Shown here piece by piece: positions 51,604 through 60,691 of a DNA stretch of 64,000 bases. The DNA comes from Streptomyces sp. F001 (GTDB lineage Bacteria; Actinomycetota; Actinomycetes; Streptomycetales; Streptomycetaceae): contig NZ_QZWF01000004.1 in NCBI RefSeq assembly GCF_004187715.1, positions 553,601 through 617,600 on the forward strand. Direction: 5' to 3'. Under the pieces are notes generated by a model, which was not told where the DNA came from, made no database searches, and worked only from the letters and a program-made list of their open reading frames with translations. A program made the translations under genes and the position numbers. Numbering within the stretch: the first letter of the stretch is position 1; every line of letters starts with the position of its first letter.

Positions 51604-53577
51604 GTGGGGAGCGTTCCGAATCAGAGTCAGCCGGACGGCGCGACCGCGCACATGGTGGTGTGCGGTGACGACGGGCTCGCGCACCGGCTCGCGGCCGAAC
51701 TGCGGGGGGTGTACGAGGAGCAGGTGACGCTCGTCGTACCACCCGCCGGGCGCCGGGTGCGCCAGCCGGTCGTCGGACGGGCCCGGGCCGCGTCGGCGGC
51801 GCTGCTCGACCGGATGGTGAACGCGGCCAACCGGGCCGCCGGGAACGGCAACGGCACCTCCGGTGGCGAGGGCGGCGGGAACGAGCGGCTGGTGGAGGCC
51901 GCCGAGCCGACCGAGAGCGTGCTCGCCGACGCGGGCGTGGAGCGGGCGACCGCGCTGGCGCTCGTGTACGACGACGACGAGACCAACATCCGCGCCGCCC
52001 TCACCGCCCGCCGCCTCAACCCTCGGCTGCGCCTCGTCCTGCGGCTCTACAACCGGCGGTTGGGGCAGCACATCGAGGAACTCCTCGACCAGGCCGCCGC
52101 GTTGGCGGTCGGCGGTTCGGCCGCCTCCGTCGACGCCTCCACGACCGTGCTGTCCGACGCCGACACGGCCGCACCGGCGCTGGCGGCGACCGCGCTCGCC
52201 GGGACCAGCAAGGTCGTACAGACCGACGGGCTGCTGCTGCGGGCCGTGGAGCGGACACCGCCGGCGCCGGGTCAGGTCGCCGATCCCGGGCTGTGCACGC
52301 TGGCGCTGCTGTCGACGACGAGCAGTGACCCGGCCGGTGCGGACGGGTCGGAGGGCAGCGGGGAGCGCGGGCCGCGGCTGCTGCCGGACGAGGCGGAGGT
52401 GGCCGCGGCGACCGGGCGCGGCACGGTCGTGCTGGAGCATGTGTCGTACTCCGGGTCGGCGCAGTCCTCGGGGCGCGGGGTCGGTGTCGTACCGCCGTTC
52501 GCGTCGCTGTTCTCCCGGCGGCTGCGCTGGTCGCTCGCGGGCCTGGTGGGTGCCGTGCTCGCGCTGGCGATCGCGCTGACGATCGTCACCGGGGACCATC
52601 CGCTGCGCGCGACATATCTGACGCTGCTCGACATCCTCGGCATCGACGACCCGGCCACCGGCGCGAGCACCGGACGGCAGATCCTCCAACTGCTGTCCGC
52701 CGTCGTCGGGTTGCTGCTGCTGCCGGTGCTGCTGGCGGCCGTGCTGGAGGCGCTCGGCACGTTCCGGAGCGCGTCCGCGCTGCGCAGGCCGCCGCGCGGA
52801 CTCGCCGGGCATGTCGTGCTGCTCGGGCTCGGCAAGATCGGCACCCGCGTGCTGACCCGGCTGCGGGAACTGCACATTCCGGTGGTGTGCGTCGAGGCCG
52901 ATCCCGAGGCGCGCGGCATGGCGACGGCCCGGCGGTTGCGGGTGCCGGTGGTGCTGGGGGACGTCACGCAGGAGGGCGTCCTGGAGGCCGCCAAGGTTCA
53001 CCGGGCGCATGCGCTGCTCGCGCTGACCAGCGTGGACACGACCAACCTGGAAGCCGCGCTGTACGCCCGGTCCGTACGGCCCGATCTGCGGGTCGTGCTC
53101 CGCCTGTACGACGACGACTTCGCGGCTGCCGTATACCGCACCCTGCGGGCCGCGCACCCGCGTGCGCTCACCCGCAGCCGCAGTGTCACCCATCTCGCGG
53201 CGCCCTCCTTCGCCGGGGCCATGATGGGCCGGCAGGTGCTGGGGGCCATCCCGGTCGAGCGGCGGGTGCTGCTCTTCGCGGCCGTGGACGTGCGCGGGAT
53301 CCGGCAGTTGGAGGGGAAGACGGTGGCCGACGCCTTCCAGGCCGGGTCGTGGCGAGTGCTGGCCCTGGACGCGGCGGCACCGGAGGAACGCCGGCCGGAT
53401 CTTGCGGTGGGCCCGTCCTCCACCGGCTCCGGCGACACTCCACCCACCTCGGACCTCGTGTGGGACCTCCCACCGACGTATGTCCTGCGTGCCGACGACC
53501 GGGTGGTACTGGCGGCGACCCGGCGGGGGCTGGCGGAGCTGCTGGGGAGGCGGCCGCGGGCGCGGGCGGCGAGGTGA
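51604..53577 (+). CDS. double TrkA-N/RCK NAD-binding protein with membrane pair
   Basis: 657 residues from GTG 51604 (ATG 51652 is possible; the open frame upstream to 49609 is shadow of the permease genes). An N-terminal TrkA-N-like domain (HMVVCGDDGLAHRLAAEL, with a Gly/Asn insert) is followed by two membrane segments (about 300-325 and 355-380), a second Rossmann domain (GHVVLLGLGKIGTRVLTRL, about 400) and a TrkA-C-like end. The layout resembles regulators or channel-like proteins of K+ transport. No neighbouring transporter is present. Confidence 0.85.
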   Translation: MGSVPNQSQPDGATAHMVVCGDDGLAHRLAAELRGVYEEQVTLVVPPAGRRVRQPVVGRARAASAALLDRMVNAANRAAGNGNGTSGGEGGGNERLVEAAEPTESVLADAGVERATALALVYDDDETNIRAALTARRLNPRLRLVLRLYNRRLGQHIEELLDQAAALAVGGSAASVDASTTVLSDADTAAPALAATALAGTSKVVQTDGLLLRAVERTPPAPGQVADPGLCTLALLSTTSSDPAGADGSEGSGERGPRLLPDEAEVAAATGRGTVVLEHVSYSGSAQSSGRGVGVVPPFASLFSRRLRWSLAGLVGAVLALAIALTIVTGDHPLRATYLTLLDILGIDDPATGASTGRQILQLLSAVVGLLLLPVLLAAVLEALGTFRSASALRRPPRGLAGHVVLLGLGKIGTRVLTRLRELHIPVVCVEADPEARGMATARRLRVPVVLGDVTQEGVLEAAKVHRAHALLALTSVDTTNLEAALYARSVRPDLRVVLRLYDDDFAAAVYRTLRAAHPRALTRSRSVTHLAAPSFAGAMMGRQVLGAIPVERRVLLFAAVDVRGIRQLEGKTVADAFQAGSWRVLALDAAAPEERRPDLAVGPSSTGSGDTPPTSDLVWDLPPTYVLRADDRVVLAATRRGLAELLGRRPRARAAR

Positions 53578-53612
53578 CGGGCGGGGTCGCGGTCGTACGG
53601 TTGCCCTCGACC

Positions 53613-53641
53613 CCGCCGTCCGTCTCCCCCGGTGACGGCGG
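53613..53641. terminator. hairpin between convergent genes
   Basis: CCGCCGTC / GACGGCGG, 8-bp arms with a 13-base loop, between the NAD-binding gene and the S9 peptidase gene. Confidence 0.45.
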
Positions 53642-53649
53642 CCCGGCCG

Positions 53650-55485
53650 TCAGGCGCCCGCGCCGCCCAGGTGTCTCTCCGCGAAGTCCAGTTCCAGCTT
53701 CACCTGCTTGATCCGCTCGTCGACGACCAGCGAGCCGTGTCCCGCGTCGTACCGGTAGACCTCGTGGATCGCGCCGCGCGCCTGCAGGCGCTTGACGTAG
53801 TTCTCGATCTGGCGGATGGGGCAGCGTGGGTCGTTCACGCCGGCCGAGATGTACACCGGGGCCTTGACCTGGTCGACGTAGGTGAGGGGGGACGACGCCT
53901 CGAAGCGCTCGGGGACCTCCTCCGGGGTGCCGCCCAGGAGGGTGCGGTCCATGGCCTTCAGGGCCTCCATCTCGTCGTGGTACGCGGTGACGTAGTCGGC
54001 CACCGGGACCGCCGCGATGCCCAGCGTCCACGCGTCCGGCTGGGTGCCGAGGCCGAGGAGCGTGAGGTAGCCGCCCCAGGAGCCGCCGGTCAGGATCAGC
54101 CGGTCGGGGTCGGCAAGGCCCGAGGTGATCGCCCACTCCCGGACCGCCGCGATGTCCTCCAGCTCGATCAGGCCGACCCGGTGCTTCAGCGCGTCCGTCC
54201 AGGCGCGGCCGTAGCCGGTGGAGCCGCGGTAGTTGACCCGCACGACCGCGTACCCGTGGTCCACCCAGGCGGCCGGGCCCGCGGCGAAGGAGTCGCTGTC
54301 GTGCCAGGTCGGGCCGCCGTGGATGTCGAACACCGTGGGGAGCGGGCCGGAGGCACCGGCCGGCTTCTGGACCAGGGCGTGGATACGGCCGCCGGGGCCC
54401 TCCACCCATACGTCCTCCACCGGCACCGAACCCGGGGACTTCATGCCGGGCGGGTCGAGGACCACCCGGCCCGCCGTCGAGCGCACCAACGACGGCTCGG
54501 CCGCCGACGACCACAGGTACTCCACGCTGCCGTCGGGTCGGGCGGTCGCGCCGGAGACCGTGCCGGGCGGGGTCGGGACCTTCGCCAGCTCACGCGCGGC
54601 AAAGTCGTAGCGGAACAGCTCGCCGCGGGCTTCGTGGCTGTGCCCGATCAGCAGGCCGGAGCCGTCCGGGTACCACTCGGCGCTGACATCACCGGGCAGC
54701 TCCAGCGCCAGGTCCGTCTCCTCGCCCGTCGCCACGTCCCACACCAGCGGCTCCCAGCGGCCGCGCCTCTGGTGGCCGATGAGCAGGCGCGTGTCACCGC
54801 CGACCGGCGCGAAGCCGAGGACCTCCAGGCCCAGCTCGACGGTGCCGCCCTTGGTGTCGTCGAGTTCGGCGACCGGCGTGCCGTCGGGGCGCAGCACGCG
54901 CAGCGCCGAGTGCATCGCGTCCCCGTGCTCGGTGTGCTCCACGGCGATCAGCGAACCGTCGTGGGAGAGGTCGCCGACGCCCGCCGACTCACGGTGCCGG
55001 TAGATCTCCACCGGCGCCTCGCCCAGGCGCGCGATGTGGATCGTCGTACCGTCCTCGTCGGTGGAGCGGCCCACCACCGCCGTACGTCCGTCACGGCCCA
55101 GGGCGAGGCCCGCCGGGTAGGACGGGTCCAGGCCCGGTACGGCGAGCTCGTCCTCGCCGCCGGTGAAGGGCTGGCGGCGCCAGACGCCGAACTCGTCGCC
55201 GTCCTTGTCGTCGAACCACCAGATCCACGCGCCGTCCGGGGAGAGCACGCCGTCCGTCGTACCGTTCGGCCGGTTCGTCACCTGGCGCTGCTCACCCGTC
55301 GAACGGTTCCAGGCGTACAGCTCGTACGTCCCCGTCGCGTTCGACACGAACAGGGAGCGGTCGGGTGCGTCCTCCGCCCAGTCGGGCAGTGACACCCGCG
55401 GCGCCCGGAAGCGCTTCTCCCAGTCCGGCATGTTCTCGCCCTGCTTGCGCTGATCCTGCGCGGCGGACCCGTTGCTCTCAGTCAT
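53650..55485 (-). CDS. S9 family prolyl-oligopeptidase-like peptidase
   Basis: 611 residues from ATG 55485. Residues about 40-350 form a beta-propeller (repeats such as PDGAWIWWFDDKDGDE); about 360-611 an alpha/beta-hydrolase. The triad is in GGSWGGYL (Ser), NDPRCP (Asp) and DAGHGS (His). It is an acyl-aminoacyl-peptidase/oligopeptidase without signal peptide, so cytoplasmic peptide turnover is likely. AGTATG lies before the ATG without a ribosome site, suggesting a leaderless message. Confidence 0.9.
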   Translation of the reverse strand: MTESNGSAAQDQRKQGENMPDWEKRFRAPRVSLPDWAEDAPDRSLFVSNATGTYELYAWNRSTGEQRQVTNRPNGTTDGVLSPDGAWIWWFDDKDGDEFGVWRRQPFTGGEDELAVPGLDPSYPAGLALGRDGRTAVVGRSTDEDGTTIHIARLGEAPVEIYRHRESAGVGDLSHDGSLIAVEHTEHGDAMHSALRVLRPDGTPVAELDDTKGGTVELGLEVLGFAPVGGDTRLLIGHQRRGRWEPLVWDVATGEETDLALELPGDVSAEWYPDGSGLLIGHSHEARGELFRYDFAARELAKVPTPPGTVSGATARPDGSVEYLWSSAAEPSLVRSTAGRVVLDPPGMKSPGSVPVEDVWVEGPGGRIHALVQKPAGASGPLPTVFDIHGGPTWHDSDSFAAGPAAWVDHGYAVVRVNYRGSTGYGRAWTDALKHRVGLIELEDIAAVREWAITSGLADPDRLILTGGSWGGYLTLLGLGTQPDAWTLGIAAVPVADYVTAYHDEMEALKAMDRTLLGGTPEEVPERFEASSPLTYVDQVKAPVYISAGVNDPRCPIRQIENYVKRLQARGAIHEVYRYDAGHGSLVVDERIKQVKLELDFAERHLGGAGA

Positions 55486-55612
55486 GGCCCCATACTGCCT
55501 GGTCCGACCGACAATCCGCCGCCGAGGTCCCCAGCCTGTGGAAAACCTCCACCGGCCACCCTTCCGGCCGGGCCGGGGCCGATTGTCAGTGGCGGGGTGC
55601 ACACTCCTTCCC

Positions 55613-55996
55613 ATGACCGCGATGACCGATCCGCGCAAGACCGTCGAGAGGTTCTGGGCCACCGCCGAGGGCCGGGACTGGGACGCATTCGCCGAGACCC
55701 TGGCCGAGGACGTCGTGTACACGCTGCCGCAGACGCGGGAGAAGATCAGCGGCCGGGACCGGTTCGTGCAGTTCTACAAGGAGTACCCCGGCGACTGGCA
55801 CCTGCGGATCGAGCGACTCGTCGCCGAGCCGGACCACGTCGTCTCCTGGATCCACGCCACCGTGGGACTGGAGGAGATGTACGCCATCTCGTTCTTCACC
55901 TTCACCGGTGACGGGCGGGTCGACTCCATAACCGACTTCTGGCCGGAGCCGTACGAGCCCCCGGCCGGCCGCGAGCACCTGAGCGAGCGGTACTGA
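55613..55996 (+). CDS. NTF2-like (SnoaL-type) protein
   Basis: 127 residues from ATG 55613. MTAMTDPRKTVERFWATAEG ... RFVQFYKEYPGDWHLRIERL ... ITDFWPEPYEPPAGR shows the cone-shaped NTF2-like fold of SnoaL-type cyclases and ketosteroid-isomerase relatives. The substrate is unknown; most such single genes are annotated only as nuclear transport factor 2 family. It is divergent from the peptidase gene. Confidence 0.82.
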   Translation: MTAMTDPRKTVERFWATAEGRDWDAFAETLAEDVVYTLPQTREKISGRDRFVQFYKEYPGDWHLRIERLVAEPDHVVSWIHATVGLEEMYAISFFTFTGDGRVDSITDFWPEPYEPPAGREHLSERY

Positions 55997-56050
55997 CCCA
56001 CAGCCACCCCGCGGCCGGGCGCTCCGCGCGAGCCCCGTACCGTTGGTGGC

Positions 56051-56845
56051 GTGTACCGGTTTCTGCTGACGCCCCGTTGGTGGGGGATCAACGTCTTCGT
56101 GCTGCTCGCCATCCCCTTCTGCATCTTCATGGGGTCCTGGCAGCTGAGCCGGTTCGAGGACCGGGTCGAGGACCACCGCAGCGCGGGTGAACAGGCCGCG
56201 TCGGACAAGACCAAGGCGGCCCGGCCGCTCGCCGAGCTGCTGCCGGTGGACAAGGAGACCTCCGGCGACCGGACCACCGCGACCGGCACGTACGGCGAGC
56301 AGCTGCTCGTCCCGGACCGGGAACTGGACGGCAGGCGCGGCTACTACGTCCTGACCCTGCTGCGCACCGACGACGGCAAGGCCCTCCCGGTCGTCCGGGG
56401 CTGGCTGCCCGGCGCCGCCGACCCGGCCGAGGCCCCGGCCCCGCCCTCCGGCGAGGTCACGGTCACCGGCGCGCTCCAGGCGTCCGAGAACCCGGGCGAG
56501 AACGGCGTCAGTGCGCAGGGCGGGCTGCCGTCCGGGCAGACCGCGGCGATCAGCGCGGCGTCGCTGGTGAACCTGGTGCCGTACGACCTCTACGACGCGT
56601 GGGTCACGCTCGACAAGGGCGACTCCGGAATGCGGGCCGTGCCGGTGAGCGCGGCGCCGGACACCGGACTCGACCTCAAGGCCTTCCAGAACCTCGGCTA
56701 CACCGGCGAGTGGTTCGTCTTCGCGGGCTTCGTCGTCTTCATGTGGTTCCGGTTGTTCCGCCGCGAGGTGGAGTTTGTGCGGGACGCGGAGATGGGGCTG
56801 GTGCCGGAGGACGAGCAGCGCGTTTCCACCCCGTCCGGGGTCTGA
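56051..56845 (+). CDS. SURF1 family protein
   Basis: 264 residues from GTG 56051. Two membrane segments (about 10-30, FVLLAIPFCIFMGSWQLSRF, and about 222-240, WFVFAGFVVFMWFRLFR) enclose an extracytoplasmic domain with GYYVLTLLRTDDGKALPVVR and RGWLPG, as in SURF1/Shy1, which helps to assemble cytochrome c oxidase. TACCGT seven bases upstream fits a leaderless start. Convergent with the next gene, 30 bases apart. Confidence 0.88.
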   Translation: MYRFLLTPRWWGINVFVLLAIPFCIFMGSWQLSRFEDRVEDHRSAGEQAASDKTKAARPLAELLPVDKETSGDRTTATGTYGEQLLVPDRELDGRRGYYVLTLLRTDDGKALPVVRGWLPGAADPAEAPAPPSGEVTVTGALQASENPGENGVSAQGGLPSGQTAAISAASLVNLVPYDLYDAWVTLDKGDSGMRAVPVSAAPDTGLDLKAFQNLGYTGEWFVFAGFVVFMWFRLFRREVEFVRDAEMGLVPEDEQRVSTPSGV

Positions 56846-56875
56846 GGACAACAGGACCTCAGCACCGACGAGGAT

Positions 56876-58066
56876 CTACGAGGCGGACAGCACCCCGGTC
56901 CGGTACACGGTCCCCGCACACGCGTCGGCCACCGTCGCGGAAACCGACGGCGCCCCTGCCTCCGCCGTGTAGGAGACGACGACGCTCCCGTCGGCCGTAC
57001 CGTCCTCCGTGACCAGCTGGGTGGACGTGCCGGTGTCGCCGCCGGTGGAGCTGCCGTCGGTCGTGGTGCCGGGGTCGGTGGTGGGCGTCGGGTCGGGCGA
57101 AGGACCGCCCGTGCCACCGCTGTCGCCGCCGGGGTCGGTGGAGCAGGTCTCCGAAGGCACCCAGGCGAACTTCACCTCGTACGCGGAGCCCGGTTGCAGC
57201 ACCAGCTGCGGGATCTCGAGGGACGGGTCCGGCAGGCCGGCCGCCGCGTCGCCGGACGTGTGGGCGACCACGGTGATCTTGGTGGGGTCCGCCGCGCCCT
57301 GTGCGAGGGGACTGACCGTGCCGGCGCCGCCGACCGTACAGCCCGCGGAGGAGACGTTCATGATCCGGAAGGTGCCGTAGACCGTCCCGCCGGAGTCGGG
57401 GACATCGGCGGTCGCGGTGGCCGAGCCGAGCTGCTCGGCCGTACACACCGGGGCGCTGACCACGCTGGTCGCCGAGGGGTAGGAGACGTCGGGGCTGGCT
57501 TCGGCGCCGGTCTCGGGGCTGCCGCCCGGGCCTGTCTCCCTGTGCGTCGGGCTGCCCTTGCCGGGGTCCTCGGCCTTGTCCGTGGAGGCCGCGCCGTCGC
57601 CGCCCGCGCCCTCGGTGCTCTTGCCCTCGCCCGCGCCGCCCTGCGCCTGCGCGCCGTGACCGGCGATGGACGGGTCGGCATCGGGACCGGTGGAGTTGGA
57701 GACGTGCACCAGGGCCGGGACGGCGGTGCAGACGAACAGCGCCGCGGCCGCCATGCCGACGGCGGCCTGCCGCTTGCGCGCCCGCCGGGCGGGCACGGCC
57801 CGCCGAAGGTGGTCCAGCGTGCCGTCGCGCGGCTCGACGTCCTGCACCGCCTGGTGCAGCATCCTGCGCAGTGCCAGCTCGTCCGAGTCGAGGCCCTCGG
57901 GGCCCTGGTCGTCGGGGCCGTGGTTCACAGTTCCGTTCCCAGCGTGCGATTGCTTCGGCTCTTGCTCGCGCGAGGCGCCCCCCGGCCCCTCCTCGGGTGT
58001 CGGCTCACGCCACTCGTACGGCTCATGCGGCTCGTGCGGATGCCGCCGCCCGTTCTCGTCGGTCAT
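56876..58066 (-). CDS. sigma-factor-linked membrane protein (putative anti-sigma)
   Basis: 396 residues; ATG 58066 overlaps the sigma-factor stop (ATGA). The cytoplasmic N-terminus (about 1-100) is rich in His, Pro and Glu and includes DSDELALRRMLHQAVQDVEP, then a basic stretch, one membrane segment (about 100-122) and an extracellular Gly/Ser/Thr-rich part with a small beta domain (CTAEQLGSATATADVPDSGG ... MNVSSAGCTVGG, four Cys) and a Pro/Thr/Asp linker. The topology and coupling fit an anti-sigma or signal partner, but no zinc-type HxxxCxxC motif is present. Confidence 0.75.
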   Translation of the reverse strand: MTDENGRRHPHEPHEPYEWREPTPEEGPGGASREQEPKQSHAGNGTVNHGPDDQGPEGLDSDELALRRMLHQAVQDVEPRDGTLDHLRRAVPARRARKRQAAVGMAAAALFVCTAVPALVHVSNSTGPDADPSIAGHGAQAQGGAGEGKSTEGAGGDGAASTDKAEDPGKGSPTHRETGPGGSPETGAEASPDVSYPSATSVVSAPVCTAEQLGSATATADVPDSGGTVYGTFRIMNVSSAGCTVGGAGTVSPLAQGAADPTKITVVAHTSGDAAAGLPDPSLEIPQLVLQPGSAYEVKFAWVPSETCSTDPGGDSGGTGGPSPDPTPTTDPGTTTDGSSTGGDTGTSTQLVTEDGTADGSVVVSYTAEAGAPSVSATVADACAGTVYRTGVLSAS

Positions 58067-58737
58067 GCCGGCGCCTCCATGGCGATCCGGAGGGCCGCGA
58101 TACCGCGCGAGCCGTACGCCTTGACCGAGCCCAGCGATATCCCGAGCGTCTCGGCGACCTGGGCCTCCGTCATGTCCGCGAAGTAGCGCAGCACCAGGAC
58201 CTCGCGCTGGCGGCGCTGCAGGCCCTTCATCGCCTTGATCAGGGAGTCGCGCTCCAACTGGTCGTACGCCCCTTCCTCGGCGCTCGCCATGTCGGGCATG
58301 GGCTTCGACAGCAGCTTGAGGCCGAGGATGCGGCGGCGCAATGCCGAGCGCGAGAGATTGACGACCGTCTGACGCAGATACGCCAGCGTCTTCTCCGGGT
58401 CACGGACCCGTTTGCGGGCCGAGTGGACGCGGATGAACGCCTCCTGCACGACGTCCTCGCAGGAGGCGGTGTCGTCCAGGAGGAGGGCGGCGAGACCGAG
58501 CAGCGAGCGGTAGTGCGTGCGGTAGGTCTCGGTGAGGTGGTCGACGGTGGTGCCGGCCGCCGCCGCATCGACGTCGTCGGCGCCGTCACGCTGATTCGGG
58601 ATGCGGGCGGGCCGCGCTGCAGGCATGGGGGCGATCACCGGCATGCCGCCGGGCGCGCCCACACGGGTGCGGACGGGCCGGGGCGGCCGAAGGGCCGTGC
58701 CGCGGGTTGCCGCAGGAAACTCGAGTACCTCTGCCAC
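58063..58737 (-). CDS. SigE-family ECF-type RNA polymerase sigma factor
   Basis: 224 residues from GTG 58737; internal starts at residues 32 or 37 are possible. Region 2 is about 70-140 (LLGLAALLLDDTASCEDVVQ then EAFIRVHSARKRVRDPEKTL) and region 4 about 165-220 (QRRQREVLVLRYFADMTEAQ then VAETLGISLGSVKAYGSRGI). It is of the actinobacterial SigE-family group. It shares an operon with the following membrane protein. Confidence 0.88.
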   Translation of the reverse strand: MAEVLEFPAATRGTALRPPRPVRTRVGAPGGMPVIAPMPAARPARIPNQRDGADDVDAAAAGTTVDHLTETYRTHYRSLLGLAALLLDDTASCEDVVQEAFIRVHSARKRVRDPEKTLAYLRQTVVNLSRSALRRRILGLKLLSKPMPDMASAEEGAYDQLERDSLIKAMKGLQRRQREVLVLRYFADMTEAQVAETLGISLGSVKAYGSRGIAALRIAMEAPA

Positions 58738-59120
58738 GCCAGTTGGACACGCTTCCCCCCGCCAGGGTTGTACGTGCCGGGCGTCACTCTCGTTCTCGCC
58801 TCAGGCAGCACGACTGACGGTGCCCCATATGCCCTCATGCGTCCGCTCTTCCCCTATGTCCCATACGAACGGGCGTCCCCACGCACCGTTCACGGCGTCC
58901 CCACGCCTGGATCAACGCGTCTCCACACCCCGGAAGGGCGACCGCATAGACGCTCCCCGCCCTCCGCACGGTTGCGGAGGGCGGGGAGGAAATCTTCGAA
59001 CGCCGAAGGGCCCGAAACAAGTGGTCCGGACCACTCGTCCGGCTCACCTGGCGTGCACAGCTTCCATGGATCCTACAAACAGATCAGGCCATCGCCGAGA
59101 CCTTTTACGTTCACTTGCCT
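58738..59120. other. intergenic region between asd and the sigma-factor gene
   Basis: 383 bases holding the ask-asd terminator (58953-58988) and the promoter of the sigma operon. No gene or other repeat is seen. Confidence 0.5.
58953..58988 (-). terminator. terminator of the ask-asd operon
   Basis: Perfect 16-bp stem CTCCCCGCCCTCCGCA / TGCGGAGGGCGGGGAG with a CGGT loop, about 130 bases after the asd stop. Confidence 0.85.
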
Positions 59121-60173
59121 TCACGACATCTCCGCAGCCACGAGCTCGGCGATCTGCGCGGTGTTGAGCGCGGCCCCCTTGCGCAGGTTGTCGCCGCACA
59201 CGAAGAGCTCGAGCGCCGTCGGATCGTCCAGGGCCCGGCGCACCCGCCCGACCCAGGTCGGGTCAGTGCCCACCACATCGGCGGGCGTCGGGAACTCCCC
59301 GGCCGCCGGATTGTCGAACAGGACGACCCCGGGCGTGGTGGCGAGAATCTCACGGGCCCGGTCCACCGTCACCTCGTCCTGGAAGCGGGCGTGCACGGTC
59401 AGCGAGTGCACGGTCACCACCGGCACCCGGACACATGTCACCGCGACGGGCAGCCGCGGCAGTCCGAGGATCTTGCGGGACTCGTCCCGCACCTTCATCT
59501 CCTCCGACGACCAGCCGTCCTCGCGCACCGACCCGGCCCACGGCACGACGTTCAGCGCCACCGGCTCCGGGAACGGTCCGGTGCTGTCCCCCACGACCCG
59601 CCGTATGTCACCGGGGTGGGTCCCCAGCTCCGTACCGGCCACCAGGGACAGCTGCTGCCGCAGCGTCTCCACGCCGGCCCGCCCGGCCCCGCTCACCGCC
59701 TGGTACGCGGAGACGACCAGCTCACGCAGTCCGAACCCGGCGTGCAGCGCGCCCAGGGCGACGATCATGGACAGCGTCGTGCAGTTGGGGTTGGCGATGA
59801 TGCCGCGCGGACGCACCCGGGCCGCATGCGGATTGACCTCCGGCACGACCAGCGGCACGTCCGGGTCCATCCGGAACGCGCCCGAATTGTCCACGACGAC
59901 GGCGCCCTTGGCGGCAGCGATCGGCGCCCACTGTGCGGCGAGCTCGTCCGGCAGGTCGAACATGGCGACGTCGACCCCGTCGAACGCCTCCTCGCTGAGG
60001 GCGACCACCTCGACCTCCTCGCCGCGCACGGCCAGCTTGCGGCCGGCCGAGCGCGGCGAGGCGATCAGACGGATCTCGCCCCAGATGTCCGCGTGCTGGG
60101 ACAGGATCTGGAGCATGACCGTGCCGACGACCCCGGTCGCTCCCACGACCGCGAGCGTCGGTCGGATGGTCAT
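59121..60173 (-). CDS. asd: aspartate-semialdehyde dehydrogenase
   Basis: 350 residues from ATG 60173, overlapping the ask stop (ATGA). NADP loop VVGATGVVGTVML, VVDNSGAFRMD, catalytic Cys in NPNCTTLSMIV and SAYQAVSGAGRAG are the family hallmarks. It reduces aspartyl phosphate to the semialdehyde that leads to threonine, methionine, lysine and diaminopimelate. Operon with ask. Confidence 0.95.
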   Translation of the reverse strand: MTIRPTLAVVGATGVVGTVMLQILSQHADIWGEIRLIASPRSAGRKLAVRGEEVEVVALSEEAFDGVDVAMFDLPDELAAQWAPIAAAKGAVVVDNSGAFRMDPDVPLVVPEVNPHAARVRPRGIIANPNCTTLSMIVALGALHAGFGLRELVVSAYQAVSGAGRAGVETLRQQLSLVAGTELGTHPGDIRRVVGDSTGPFPEPVALNVVPWAGSVREDGWSSEEMKVRDESRKILGLPRLPVAVTCVRVPVVTVHSLTVHARFQDEVTVDRAREILATTPGVVLFDNPAAGEFPTPADVVGTDPTWVGRVRRALDDPTALELFVCGDNLRKGAALNTAQIAELVAAEMS

Positions 60174-60691
60174 CGCCCGGTGCCTCCGTAGACGACGGCC
60201 TCGTCGCTGTCGGAGTCCAGGCCGAAGGCGGTGTGCACGGCGCGGACGGCCTCGGACACGTCGTCGGCGCGGGTGACGACCGAGATGCGGATCTCGGAGG
60301 TCGAGATCAGCTCGATGTTCACACCCGCGTCGCTCAGCGCCTCGAAGAACGCGGCCGTGACGCCCGGGTTGGTCTTCATACCGGCGCCGACCAGGGAGAT
60401 CTTGCCGATCTGGTCGTCGTAGCGCAGCGAGTCGAAGCCGATGCCGGCCTTGTTCTTCTCCAGGGCGTCGATGGCCTTGCGGCCCTCGGTCTTCGGCAGC
60501 GTGAAGGAGATGTCCGTGAGCCCGGTGGAGGCGGCGGACACGTTCTGCACGACCATGTCGATGTTGATCTCGGCGTCGGCGATCGTGCGGAAGATGGCGG
60601 CGGCCTCGCCGGGCTTGTCCGGCACGCCGACGACCGTGATCTTGGCCTCGGAGGTGTCGTGCGCGACACCGGAGATGATGGCCTGCTCCAC
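60170..60691 (-). CDS. probable internal beta-subunit of aspartate kinase
   Basis: In-frame GTG 60691 inside ask, with GGGGAC seven bases upstream. The 173-residue product starts VEQAIISGVAHDTSEAKITV and is just the two ACT domains, equal to the LysC beta subunit of corynebacteria, which pairs with the full-length alpha chain to form the regulatory site. Inferred from position and ribosome site only. Confidence 0.55.
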   Translation of the reverse strand: MEQAIISGVAHDTSEAKITVVGVPDKPGEAAAIFRTIADAEINIDMVVQNVSAASTGLTDISFTLPKTEGRKAIDALEKNKAGIGFDSLRYDDQIGKISLVGAGMKTNPGVTAAFFEALSDAGVNIELISTSEIRISVVTRADDVSEAVRAVHTAFGLDSDSDEAVVYGGTGR

